Shown: piece by piece, positions 42,252-51,604 of the stretch
How positions within the stretch are numbered: the first letter of the stretch is position 1
Layout: each line of letters begins with the position of its first letter
Assembly: GCF_900112405.1 (NCBI RefSeq)
Contig: NZ_FOLI01000001.1
Coordinates: 372,001-436,000, forward strand
Reading direction: 5' to 3'
DNA from: Fructobacillus durionis
GTDB lineage: Bacteria > Bacillota > Bacilli > Lactobacillales > Lactobacillaceae
DNA: 64,000 nt
Notes under the pieces: model-generated
Database searches by the model: none
Seen by the model: the letters and a program-made list of their open reading frames with translations, nothing else
What the model was told of the DNA's origin: nothing
Program-made: the position numbers and the translations under genes

Positions 42252-43427
42252 TTAGTTTAAGCCTTTTTCTTCGGTTTTTGCATCAACTCGGAGTGTTCCG
42301 TTAAAGAAGAATGACAAGATTTTTGCGATGATGTATGAAACGATGGCAGTGAAGGCAATCGTAATCACAACGGCCAACACTTGGTCGCCTAATAGTGACC
42401 AGCTACCTTGAATTAATCCAGCAGTCGTTGAGCCGAATTCCTTACTTGCAAAAACGCCGGTTAAGAGAGCACCAAGAATTCCACCAACACCGTGAATTCC
42501 AAAGGCATCGAGTGTATCGTCGTAGCCACACTTTGTTTTAAGAGTTGAAAGTGACCAGTGGATAACGAATGCAACCAGAATTCCAAAGATAAGCGATGCC
42601 CATGGGGCAACAAAGCCAGCAGCAGGAGTGATGACAACCAATCCTGCAAGAGAACCGTTAAAGAGGTCTGCAACCGTTACGACTTTGTTCTTACGGTAAG
42701 CAATGTATGCGTAAACGAGCATGGCTGTTGCAGAAGCAACGCCCGTGTTGATAATGGCTGAAATGGCTTGGCCATTGGCGGCCAAAGCAGATCCACCGTT
42801 AAATCCGAACCAACCGAGCCAGAGTAGGAGCCCACCAACAAAAGTGAAGGAATCCTTTCCCTTAGGTGTAATCATGTGACGACGGGCACCAAGGACGAGA
42901 GCCAACGTCAATCCTGTCACACCTGAGGAAATGTGAACGACAGTACCACCGGCAAAGTCGATGGCACCAAGTTGGGCGATAAATCCGTTGTCCCAGACCA
43001 TGTGAGCAAGTGGTGCGTACACAAGTACCATCCAAAAGCTTAGGAATGCTAGGAGGGCGGCTGTCTTCATTCGACCGACAATTGAGCCGGTAATGATCAT
43101 CACGGTGATGATGGCGAATGTTCCTTGGAAGAAGGCAAAACCTGCATCAGGAATCGTTAGGGCACGAGTTGTATGATCGAATGAAACACCGTTTAAGAAG
43201 AGGTGCTTGAAGATATCGTTAAAGTGGTTTGTTCCTGGAAAGGCAAATGAATAACCGAGGGCGAACCAGAGCACGCTGACTAGACCAATTACGATTAATC
43301 CGAGGCGTAACATGTAGAAACGATTTTTTTCTTCAGCAACACCCGCGTAGAAAAGTGCTAAACCAGGGGTCATTAACCAAACTAAGAGCGACGAAACTAG
43401 GACAAAAGCAATATCTCCTGAACTCAT
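42252..43427 (-). CDS. amtB: Ammonium transporter (Amt family)
   Basis: Eleven-helix ammonium channel of the cytoplasmic membrane. The Amt signatures are GGTVVHISSGVTGL, LLWLGWFGFNGGSAL and DTLDAFGIHGVGGILGALLTG, which carries a pore histidine. The start is the ATG at 43427, eight bases after AAAGGAAA; an upstream TTG overlaps the ribosome site. It has 391 residues. The usual partner glnK is not adjacent, and I could not find a convincing GlnR box upstream. Confidence 0.94.
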   Translation of the reverse strand: MSSGDIAFVLVSSLLVWLMTPGLALFYAGVAEEKNRFYMLRLGLIVIGLVSVLWFALGYSFAFPGTNHFNDIFKHLFLNGVSFDHTTRALTIPDAGFAFFQGTFAIITVMIITGSIVGRMKTAALLAFLSFWMVLVYAPLAHMVWDNGFIAQLGAIDFAGGTVVHISSGVTGLTLALVLGARRHMITPKGKDSFTFVGGLLLWLGWFGFNGGSALAANGQAISAIINTGVASATAMLVYAYIAYRKNKVVTVADLFNGSLAGLVVITPAAGFVAPWASLIFGILVAFVIHWSLSTLKTKCGYDDTLDAFGIHGVGGILGALLTGVFASKEFGSTTAGLIQGSWSLLGDQVLAVVITIAFTAIVSYIIAKILSFFFNGTLRVDAKTEEKGLN

Positions 43428-43530
43428 TGTAGTATTTCCTTTCAAATGACGATTTATAATATAAATAGTACTTTACGACATTTTTAGCTATACCAATTAA
43501 ATTTCGGGAACTTTTCTGACATTAGGACAT

Positions 43531-43557
43531 AAAAAAAGCACTCATTGAGTGCTTTTT
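43531..43557. terminator. Terminator after purA
   Basis: The stem AAAAAGCACTC / GAGTGCTTTTT (43533-43543 with 43547-43557) lies just past the purA stop, with a T run on the minus strand. It separates purA from amtB. Confidence 0.8.
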
Positions 43558-43559
43558 AC

Positions 43560-44921
<1,362 letters not shown>

Positions 44922-44928
44922 TTAGTCC

Positions 44929-44941
44929 ATTGTTCGTGTTT
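44929..44941. promoter_or_regulatory. PurBox-like site 1
   Basis: ATTGTTCGTGTTT, whose complement is AAACACGAACAAT, matches the Gram-positive PurBox pattern (AWWWCCGAACWWT) at about 11 of 13 positions. Confidence 0.5.
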
Positions 44942-44992
44942 AAATATTTAAAAAACGGTGTTGTTCTCATTTTTATGGCAAATATCAAAACT

Positions 44993-45005
44993 ATTGTTCG
45001 TTTTT
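44993..45005. promoter_or_regulatory. PurBox-like site 2
   Basis: ATTGTTCGTTTTT, complement AAAAACGAACAAT, matches the PurBox pattern at about 12 of 13 positions. It lies just upstream of the purB -10 box and would overlap bound polymerase. Confidence 0.55.
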
Positions 45006-45007
45006 TA

Positions 45008-45016
45008 TGCTAAAAT
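45008..45016 (+). promoter_or_regulatory. Extended -10 promoter of purB
   Basis: TG-C-TAAAAT, directly downstream of PurBox-like site 2 and 33 bp before the ATG. Confidence 0.6.
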
Positions 45017-45049
45017 GACATTATTCGAAGAAAATAGAGGACGTTTTTT

Positions 45050-46345
45050 ATGTTGCCACGTTATGCCAAAGCTGAGATGCGCCAAATCTGGTCGATGGAA
45101 AACCAGTACCGCACTTGGTTAGATGTTGAAATCGCCATCGATGAGGCCTGGGCGAAGAGGGGCTTAATCCCTACCGAAGATTTAAAGGCCATTCAAGAGC
45201 ATGCCGACTTTGATTTAAACCGTATCCAAGAAATTGAAGCACAGACCCATCATGATGTGGTGGCCTTTACGCGGGCGGTGTCTGAGACTTTGGGAGACGA
45301 AAAGAAATGGATTCATTACGGGGTCACGAGTACGGACGTTGTTGATACGGCCAATGGCTTACGTTTGAAACAGGCCAACACAATCATTAAAGAAGACTTG
45401 CAAGCCTTACACCAACTGTTAAAGGAACAGGCTCTGCAGTATAAAGAAACGGTCATGATTGGTCGTACACACGGCGTGCACGCTGAACCAACGTCATGGG
45501 GTTTCAAACTAGCCCGCTGGTACGATGAAATTACCCGTCAGATTAGACGTTTTGATGAAGCATCTGCCGCTGTCGAAGTTGGACAGATTTCAGGTGCCGT
45601 TGGGACTTTTGCAAACATTTCGCCAGAAGTCGAAGAATACGTGTGTCATAAGCTGGGGTTGGGCGTTCAACCAATTACCAGTCAGGTTCTTCCTCGTGAT
45701 TTACATGCGGACTACATGGCGACCATTGCCTTGATTGGTTCTTCGTTGGAAAGCTTCGCCACTGAGATTCGCTCACTACAGCGAACTGAAATACGAGAAG
45801 TCCAAGAGTTCTTCGATAAGAAGCAAAAGGGTTCTTCCGCCATGCCTCATAAGCGAAACCCCATTGGTTGCGAAAACATTTGCGGTCTGTCACGTGTGTT
45901 ACGAGGGTACGTTATCCCATCATATGAAGACATCGCCCTCTGGCACGAACGTGATATCTCACACTCCTCTGTTGAGCGGATTCTCTTCCCAGATGCTACG
46001 AGCCTATTGGACTACATGCTTAAGCGCTTTACCAATATCTTGCGCAAGCTCGAAGTCTACCCAGAGCGGATGAAGGCCAACATGGACCATACCGGCGGTT
46101 TGATCTATAGCCAACGAGTTCTCTTGAAGCTGATTGACCAGGGCTTGAGTCGTGAAGCTGCCTATGACATGGTTCAGCCATTGACTGCCCGGGCCTGGGA
46201 CGAAGGACTATCCTTTGAAAAGTTGGTGCACGATTCAGCTGAAATCGGCCAGTATTTGACTAAGGAAGAGTTAGATGATGCCTTCGACTATCGCTACCAC
46301 TTGCGTCGAATTGACCAAGTTTATAAGCGCTTAGGAATTGAATAA
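45050..46345 (+). CDS. purB: Adenylosuccinate lyase
   Basis: Releases fumarate in two purine steps: SAICAR to AICAR, and adenylosuccinate to AMP. The fumarase-superfamily signature GSSAMPHKRNP is at residues 261-271 with the catalytic Ser; His141 in IGRTHGVHAEPTSWG is the general acid. Length 431. AGAGGACG precedes ATG 45050. It works with the divergent purA and probably shares PurR control with it. Confidence 0.97.
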   Translation: MLPRYAKAEMRQIWSMENQYRTWLDVEIAIDEAWAKRGLIPTEDLKAIQEHADFDLNRIQEIEAQTHHDVVAFTRAVSETLGDEKKWIHYGVTSTDVVDTANGLRLKQANTIIKEDLQALHQLLKEQALQYKETVMIGRTHGVHAEPTSWGFKLARWYDEITRQIRRFDEASAAVEVGQISGAVGTFANISPEVEEYVCHKLGLGVQPITSQVLPRDLHADYMATIALIGSSLESFATEIRSLQRTEIREVQEFFDKKQKGSSAMPHKRNPIGCENICGLSRVLRGYVIPSYEDIALWHERDISHSSVERILFPDATSLLDYMLKRFTNILRKLEVYPERMKANMDHTGGLIYSQRVLLKLIDQGLSREAAYDMVQPLTARAWDEGLSFEKLVHDSAEIGQYLTKEELDDAFDYRYHLRRIDQVYKRLGIE

Positions 46346-46359
46346 AATTTTTCATCATC

Positions 46360-46385
46360 AAAGCAGGAATTTCCTGCTTTTTTTG
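46360..46385 (+). terminator. Terminator after purB
   Basis: AAAGCAGGA (46360-46368) pairs with TCCTGCTTT (46372-46380), followed by four T. Confidence 0.8.
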
Positions 46386-46417
46386 TACGATAAAAGCCTA
46401 GCCAGACGCCTTTTTAC

Positions 46418-46426
46418 TGCTATAAT
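46418..46426 (+). promoter_or_regulatory. Extended -10 promoter of proBA
   Basis: TG-C-TATAAT with a perfect hexamer, 27 bp before proB. No T-box leader fits in the space. Confidence 0.6.
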
Positions 46427-46453
46427 AAAATAAAAAACGTTGAGGAAAATAAA

Positions 46454-47242
46454 ATGGCAAAATGGCAGCGGATTGTTGTAAAAGTCGGGACGAGTACCAT
46501 TGTTGATACGAATGGTAAGGTCAACTACCCGGTGATTAATCGCTTGGCACAGGTGCTTACGTCATTACAAAACGAAGGACGGGAAGTGCTCTTCGTGACA
46601 TCTGGTGCGATTGGTGTTGCCATTGACCAAATGGGACTAGCAGCACGTCCCAAGGAGATTCCCGAACAGCAGGCACTGGCAGCTATTGGCCAGGGTTATT
46701 TGATGTCAATCTATAACCAGTCCTTTGCCTTTTACAAGCAAACGGTCGGCCAAGTTTTGTTGACATACGATGTTTTTGAAAATCCGGGTATGCTAGCCAA
46801 TACCAAGCAGGCAATTCAAGAGTTATTCAAGAACGAGGTTATCCCAATTGTTAATGAAAACGATGTGATTGCCGTTGATGAGTTGGATCACCAGCATTCC
46901 TTTGGTGATAATGACCATTTGGCAGCTCTAGTCGCTGATGAAATTGATGCGGATTTGATTATTTTGTCCGACGTGGATGCTCTTTATACTGCTAACCCTA
47001 ATCTGGATCCGAATGCGAAAGCGATGCACTACGTTGCTGAAATTACTGATGAGATTCGACAGGCAGCAACTGGTTCAACTTCGGGACTAGGAACCGGCGG
47101 TATGACCACCAAGTTGGCTGCAGCAGAGTACATGATGAAGCAGGGCCATCGAATGGCTTTGATTAACGGTGCGAACCCAGATAACATCCTTTCTGTCATT
47201 GCAGGGGATGAAGTGGGGACACACTTTGAAGGAGAAATGTGA
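46454..47242 (+). CDS. proB: Glutamate 5-kinase
   Basis: First step of proline synthesis: phosphorylates glutamate at the gamma carboxyl. The amino-acid-kinase fold is seen as VVKVGTSTIVDTNGKVNY, FVTSGAIGVAIDQMGL, VNENDVIAVDEL, FGDNDHLAALVA and GLGTGGMTTKLAAA. The 262 residues end after the kinase domain, so the C-terminal PUA domain of about 370-residue ProB is missing, as in several lactic acid bacteria. TGAGGAAA precedes the ATG. The stop overlaps proA (TGATG). Confidence 0.95.
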   Translation: MAKWQRIVVKVGTSTIVDTNGKVNYPVINRLAQVLTSLQNEGREVLFVTSGAIGVAIDQMGLAARPKEIPEQQALAAIGQGYLMSIYNQSFAFYKQTVGQVLLTYDVFENPGMLANTKQAIQELFKNEVIPIVNENDVIAVDELDHQHSFGDNDHLAALVADEIDADLIILSDVDALYTANPNLDPNAKAMHYVAEITDEIRQAATGSTSGLGTGGMTTKLAAAEYMMKQGHRMALINGANPDNILSVIAGDEVGTHFEGEM

Positions 47243-48483
47243 TGACAGTTCTTGAACAAATGGGGGCACAGGCTAAAGCCGCTAGTCAGCAAATTGCCGC
47301 CTTAAGCGATGACTTACGTAACGATGTGTTAAAGGCGATGGCAGTTGCCCTACAAGATAATGAAGAAGCGATTATTGAGGCGAATCAGGCCGATTTGGCC
47401 CATGCAGAAGGTTTGTCTGCACCAATGCGTAACCGTTTAACGGTGGATTCTGCTGTCCTGCAGGGGATTGCAACTTCATTAGCTGCTGTTGCGACTTTGC
47501 CAGATCCATTAGCCGGTCCATATGAATCTTGGGAGCACCAAAGCGGTTTTGAAATTGTTAAAAAAATCGTACCTCTGGGTGTCGTTGCCATGGTCTATGA
47601 AGCACGCCCAAATGTGACGGTTGATGCTGCGGCACTTTCCATTAAATCTGGAAACGCTGTTATTCTTCGTGGTGGGAAAGAGGCGATTCGAACGAATGTT
47701 GCCTTAGCGATAGTTCTTCGTACCGTCTTAGAATTAAAAGGCTTGAACCCAAACATCGTTCAGTTAATTGAAGACACCTCCCACGAGAGTGTTAACGAAC
47801 TATTAGGTATGAGAAAGTACGTGGACGTACTTATTCCCCGTGGTTCTAGAGGGTTTATCGACTTTGTTGTCAAAAATGCGTCGGTTCCGGTTATTGAGAC
47901 TGGTGCTGGAAATACGCACATTTTTGTGGACGATTCGGCTAAGCAAAAAGAGGCAATTCAGGTGATTGTTAACGCCAAAACCTCTAAACCAGCCGTCTGT
48001 AACTCGGCCGAAAAGCTACTGATTCACGAGGCGATTGCGGCGGACTTTTTGCCAGCAGTTGCCTCGGCTCTTATTGAAAAAGGAGTTGAACTTCGTGGCG
48101 ATCAAATTGCACAAAGCATCGATTCTCGTATCAATAAAGCGAGCGATGAAGACTGGGATACGGAATATAATGACCTCATTATGGCTATCAAAATTGTCCG
48201 TAATGTTGATCAAGCTATTGATTGGGTTAACGAGCACACAACTCACCACTCAGAAACCATCCTCTCAGAAAACAAGGAACACGTGGCGGACTTCATGAAC
48301 CAGGTGGATGCCGCTGTTGTTTACCAAAATGTTTCATCACGCTTCACCGATGGCTTCGAATTTGGATTTGGAGCCGAAATTGGTATTTCTACGCAAAAGT
48401 TGCATGCCCGTGGCCCAATGGGCTTGCCTGCACTAACAACGATTAAGTATGAAGTGTTTGGTGATGGACAGGTTCGTCAATAG
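47242..48483 (+). CDS. proA: Glutamate-5-semialdehyde dehydrogenase
   Basis: Reduces glutamyl phosphate to the semialdehyde with NADPH. The catalytic Cys253 lies in KTSKPAVCNSAEKLL. Other motifs are PLGVVAMVYEARPNV, SGNAVILRGGKEA and ETGAGNTHIFVD. The start is ATG 47242, one base into the proB stop, seven bases after GGAG; a GTG three bases earlier is possible. It has 413 residues. No terminator follows immediately; a small reading frame lies between it and the next terminator. Confidence 0.96.
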   Translation: MTVLEQMGAQAKAASQQIAALSDDLRNDVLKAMAVALQDNEEAIIEANQADLAHAEGLSAPMRNRLTVDSAVLQGIATSLAAVATLPDPLAGPYESWEHQSGFEIVKKIVPLGVVAMVYEARPNVTVDAAALSIKSGNAVILRGGKEAIRTNVALAIVLRTVLELKGLNPNIVQLIEDTSHESVNELLGMRKYVDVLIPRGSRGFIDFVVKNASVPVIETGAGNTHIFVDDSAKQKEAIQVIVNAKTSKPAVCNSAEKLLIHEAIAADFLPAVASALIEKGVELRGDQIAQSIDSRINKASDEDWDTEYNDLIMAIKIVRNVDQAIDWVNEHTTHHSETILSENKEHVADFMNQVDAAVVYQNVSSRFTDGFEFGFGAEIGISTQKLHARGPMGLPALTTIKYEVFGDGQVRQ

Positions 48484-48558
48484 ATCAAGGCCCGAAGGAG
48501 GTTGTTAAGAAAGGTCTGATAATGAGTGGTTATTCTTTGATACAGAAAGGAAAATTCA

Positions 48559-48693
48559 ATGCAAACAATATCTTTTGATAGCATTTATGATGATGCTTTA
48601 AATCAAAGTAACGAACGCAAACTGCATTTAAAACAATTAGATGTAGCTATGAAGAGAGAAGTTACATTGACTTCCGAAAAGACTTTCGACTAG
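48559..48693 (+). CDS. Small 44-residue protein of unknown function downstream of proA
   Basis: A short frame with ATG 48559, preceded by AGAAAGGA (48544-48551). The product (MQTISFDSIYDDALNQSNE and onward, ending KTFD) is polar, with alternating charged residues in its second half. I do not recognise it. The frame shifted by two bases stays open from 48618 to 48767 and ends in the terminator region, so this could also be the broken start of a longer gene, or an antitoxin-like remnant. Base use is more AT-rich than in proA. It is probably transcribed with proBA. Confidence 0.4.
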   Translation: MQTISFDSIYDDALNQSNERKLHLKQLDVAMKREVTLTSEKTFD

Positions 48694-48741
48694 ATACACT
48701 TAAAAAGTCATTGCAACAACCATCATTCTCTTTTAACAAAC

Positions 48742-48781
48742 AAAAGAGCTCCTTGTTTAACGCTTAAACAAGGAGCTTTTA
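48742..48781. terminator. Bidirectional terminator, proBA region / dapF
   Basis: A perfect 14-bp stem (48747-48760 with 48764-48777) and a CGC loop, with A and T runs outside. Confidence 0.85.
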
Positions 48782-48790
48782 TTAATGCTT

Positions 48791-49768
48791 TTATAACGAC
48801 TCAACAAAGGCCTGATAGGCCGTTTCTTCATCCGTTTTAGTAGTTGTGAAGTTTGATTCTTCCAACTTAGCCTGATGCAAATCAGATTCATCGAAGGATG
48901 CTTTATCTAAGAAAGTCGCATTTCCGATCAATTCAATCCAAGGATGCTCGGCATCAGGATGAACATTCGTCTTTACCATACCACCTGGGTTATAAACTGA
49001 GATAGGTTGCTTGAGATTAACCTGTTCTGGATGAATTAGGGCAAAGGCGAAAGAAGTGGCGGACATTCCTGTTCCACAGGCGTTGGTAAAACCAACACCG
49101 CGTTCAAAGGTGCGGACAAAGAGCTTGTTTGGACCCAAAATCTTTGCAAAGTTGACGTTCACTCCGTCAGGAAAGTAAGGGTTTTCGCTGTTTAAGCGCT
49201 GACCGATTTCGCCTAACGTCTCGTTTAAATCCTGGTCGTTTTCGACAAAGGAAATCAAGTGTGGATTGGGTACAGCGATGGTCGTAAATGATAGGTGGTC
49301 ATTAATTACTGGCAGCTTTTCGTTTACGATTTTATCGAAGCCTAAATGATCAAAGGGGAAAGCTTCCTTGTTAAAGAGAACAGGGGAGATTTCAACAGAG
49401 AAGGCGGGAACGCCTTCAGCAAAATCAGTAGCCCGACTAACACGTAAATCAGCCTCTGCCGTTTCGACCGTGAACTCTTTTTGTCCCATTTTTTCCGACA
49501 AGTAACGAGCTACCGTCCGGAGACCATTTCCGCACATCGAGGCAATGCTACCGTCAGCGTTGATGACCGTCATCTTGCCAAGGGGACCAGGGTGGGTTGG
49601 CTCATCAACAACCAAAACACCATCGGCGCCCGGCCAAAAGTCATTTTTCTGACAGAATCTTTGTGCCAATGCGACGAGTTCGTCCTGCGTTAAAGGCGTT
49701 TGTAATGTAGTTTGATCAAGGATATAAAAATGGTTGTGAGAACCATGGACATGAATTAAATCGACCAT
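48791..49768 (-). CDS. dapF: Diaminopimelate epimerase
   Basis: Converts LL- to meso-diaminopimelate. The two catalytic cysteines are Cys79 in MCGNGLRT and Cys231 in NACGTGMSA, so the enzyme looks intact. The 325 residues are longer than the usual 270-280; the extra is a C-terminal acidic tail (about the last 50 residues). The ATG follows the lysC stop after one base, with GGAGG inside the end of lysC, so the two are tightly coupled. Confidence 0.95.
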   Translation of the reverse strand: MVDLIHVHGSHNHFYILDQTTLQTPLTQDELVALAQRFCQKNDFWPGADGVLVVDEPTHPGPLGKMTVINADGSIASMCGNGLRTVARYLSEKMGQKEFTVETAEADLRVSRATDFAEGVPAFSVEISPVLFNKEAFPFDHLGFDKIVNEKLPVINDHLSFTTIAVPNPHLISFVENDQDLNETLGEIGQRLNSENPYFPDGVNVNFAKILGPNKLFVRTFERGVGFTNACGTGMSATSFAFALIHPEQVNLKQPISVYNPGGMVKTNVHPDAEHPWIELIGNATFLDKASFDESDLHQAKLEESNFTTTKTDEETAYQAFVESL

Positions 49769-49769
49769 C

Positions 49770-51146
49770 TTAGGCCTCCTGTTCGTTCTTGTTAAAGAAG
49801 TGTTGGTAAATTAATGATACCGCTTTTTTACCATAGGCACGTTTCGTCCCAAGCATCGTTGAGATTTGAGAAGCACCCTGGTTGATCATGTTAATGGGCA
49901 CGCCATTGTTCGTTAACGAGGCAATGGCATCCGTAATAATCGTTGGTTTTTTGAACATTCCTTCGCCAACAATCATGATAATGGTATAGTCGTCAATCCA
50001 TTGCATAACGTCCGGATTCAAAGCGTCTTTAATATCTGCACAAAGTCGTTCAATCATCTCTTCGTTTAACTGCCGGTTATCAAAGATAACGGTCAAGTCA
50101 TCAATACCTGAAGGCATGTGTTCGTATGAAATGTTGTATTTGTAGAAGATTTGAAGAAGCTTCAAAGTCATACCAACTTCCTGGTTCAAGAGATAGCGGT
50201 GTAAGTAGAGGGCTGAGAAGTGATCAGAGTTCGTGACACCGGTAATTGGGTATTCGGCTTCAAAGTCTTTTTCCGGAACAATCAAGGTACCTGGGTCTGT
50301 TGGACGGTTGGTGTTTTTCACATTAATGGTTACTTGACCCTGGATAGCTGGAATAATCGCTTCGTCATTGAAGACGGAAAAACCGGAATAGGAAAGTTCC
50401 CGCATTTCACGGTAGGTCATTTGTTTAATCGAAACGGGTTCTTCAATGATATGTGGGTTTGCAACATAAACAGCCGAAACATCGGTGAAGTTTTCGTATA
50501 ATTTAATGCCCAGTCCACGAGCAACAATTGAGCCGGTTATGTCTGATCCACCACGAGCAAAGGTTGCCATTTGACCATCCTTTGTCATGCCATAAAAACC
50601 AGGAACCACGAGAATTTCATCATCGGAATATTCAAAGTTTTTCAAATTGGTATAGCTTTCTTCAAGGACGGTTGCGGCATTTGGCTGCCCTTCAACATAG
50701 AGTCCTAACTCCGCTGGCCCGGCAAAGCGTGCTTGATGTCCCAATTGATTCAAAACCATGGCCATTAAGATGGCATTTAGATGTTCACCGTGTGCTTTAA
50801 AATAGGCTAAACGGTAGTCGTCCTCTCCTGAAAAAGTACTTGAAAGATTTGAAATAATATCAGCAATCCCTTGGAAGTCCTTTTCTGAAATTTTGAAATA
50901 GTCCGCAATGTTCTGATAGCGGGAAATCAATTCTTTTTGAACAGCAAAAAATTCTGAGCTGCCAGGAGTGCTTTTCGCATACTGTATGAGTAAATCGGTA
51001 ACTTTGGTATCGATGTCAAAGCGTTTACCTGGAGCAGATACAACCACGACGCGTCTTTCTGGGTCTGCTAACACGATGTTAACAACCTTTTCGTACTGTT
51101 CTCCGTTAGCTAGGGACGATCCGCCAAACTTAACAACTCTTGCCAT
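49770..51146 (-). CDS. lysC: Aspartate kinase
   Basis: First step of the aspartate family: makes aspartyl phosphate. The N-terminus VVKFGGSSLANGEQYEKV is diagnostic of aspartokinases, FARGGSDITGSIVARGL holds the substrate pocket, and two ACT-type regulatory segments occupy the last 140 residues. The start is the ATG at 51146 after GAGGAGAATGAG, giving 458 residues; the frame upstream is unsupported. It leads a lysC-dapF operon transcribed away from the lysine riboswitch. I see no riboswitch in its own short leader. Feedback by lysine or threonine cannot be told from sequence. Confidence 0.94.
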   Translation of the reverse strand: MARVVKFGGSSLANGEQYEKVVNIVLADPERRVVVVSAPGKRFDIDTKVTDLLIQYAKSTPGSSEFFAVQKELISRYQNIADYFKISEKDFQGIADIISNLSSTFSGEDDYRLAYFKAHGEHLNAILMAMVLNQLGHQARFAGPAELGLYVEGQPNAATVLEESYTNLKNFEYSDDEILVVPGFYGMTKDGQMATFARGGSDITGSIVARGLGIKLYENFTDVSAVYVANPHIIEEPVSIKQMTYREMRELSYSGFSVFNDEAIIPAIQGQVTINVKNTNRPTDPGTLIVPEKDFEAEYPITGVTNSDHFSALYLHRYLLNQEVGMTLKLLQIFYKYNISYEHMPSGIDDLTVIFDNRQLNEEMIERLCADIKDALNPDVMQWIDDYTIIMIVGEGMFKKPTIITDAIASLTNNGVPINMINQGASQISTMLGTKRAYGKKAVSLIYQHFFNKNEQEA

Positions 51147-51184
51147 ATTCTCATTCTCCTCTAGTCGTTCTTTAATCTGATTGC

Positions 51185-51212
51185 ATTGTATCAGCACTTT
51201 TTCAAGAAACAA
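51185..51212 (-). promoter_or_regulatory. Promoter of lysC-dapF
   Basis: On the minus strand, TTGTTT (51212-51207), 16 bp and TACAAT (51190-51185) with an extended TG-A. The leader to the ATG is only about 30 bases. Confidence 0.55.
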
Positions 51213-51292
51213 GGGAGAATGTTATTCAAAAGGACTCAATTTTTTTGCCAATAGATGAAGAAATAAAATTAAAATTTTTTTAATTAAAAGGG

Positions 51293-51321
51293 TTGACGGA
51301 TTCTAAAAACTGTTTTATTAT
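51293..51321 (+). promoter_or_regulatory. Promoter of the lysine riboswitch operon
   Basis: TTGACG (51293-51298), 17 bp and TATTAT (51316-51321). The expected start, about 51328, is the first base of the riboswitch. Confidence 0.75.
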
Positions 51322-51327
51322 TTAGAC

Positions 51328-51579
51328 ATCGAAGAGGTTGCGACCACGATGAGTAAATTAGTCGAGTTCCTGTGTGAACCATGACGCTAATCGAAAGGCA
51401 CGGTCGCCGAAGCGCTTTAGTAGCACAGACTAAAGTAAGCTGGGACATCGTTTAATAAGCGATGGACTGTCACGATTCACATCGTGGTGCGCTTTCGACA
51501 ATTGAAACCAGTAATTTTTTTATGAACCATTGGATTCTCTTGTATGAAGTGTAAACCACTTCGTACAGGAGTTTTTTTT
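51328..51579 (+). promoter_or_regulatory. Lysine riboswitch (L-box) with terminator
   Basis: The aptamer spans about 51329-51498. The conserved L-box blocks are present in order: GAGGTTGCGAC at 51334-51344, AGTA, AAAGGCACGGTCGCCGAAGC at 51396-51415, GCTGGGAC, GGACTGTCACG, and GTGGTGCGCTT. The closing helix pairs TCGAAG (51329-51334) with CTTTCGA (51492-51498). The expression platform ends in a 15-bp terminator, 51537-51551 with 51557-51571, followed by eight T. With lysine bound, the operon should be shut off. Recognition rests on consensus blocks known from B. subtilis lysC and Lactobacillales lys genes. Confidence 0.93.
51537..51579 (+). terminator. Riboswitch terminator before lysA
   Basis: A 15-bp stem with two G-U pairs and a TAAAC loop, then TTTTTTTT. 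It is the OFF state of the lysine riboswitch. Confidence 0.85.
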
Positions 51580-51604
51580 ATGCCAAATTGAGGGAGAGTA
51601 AAAA

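Noticed and set aside
51147-51190. Second lysine riboswitch before lysC
   Set aside because: The leader from the likely promoter to the ATG is about 30 bases, too short for an L-box, and none of its conserved blocks is present on that strand.
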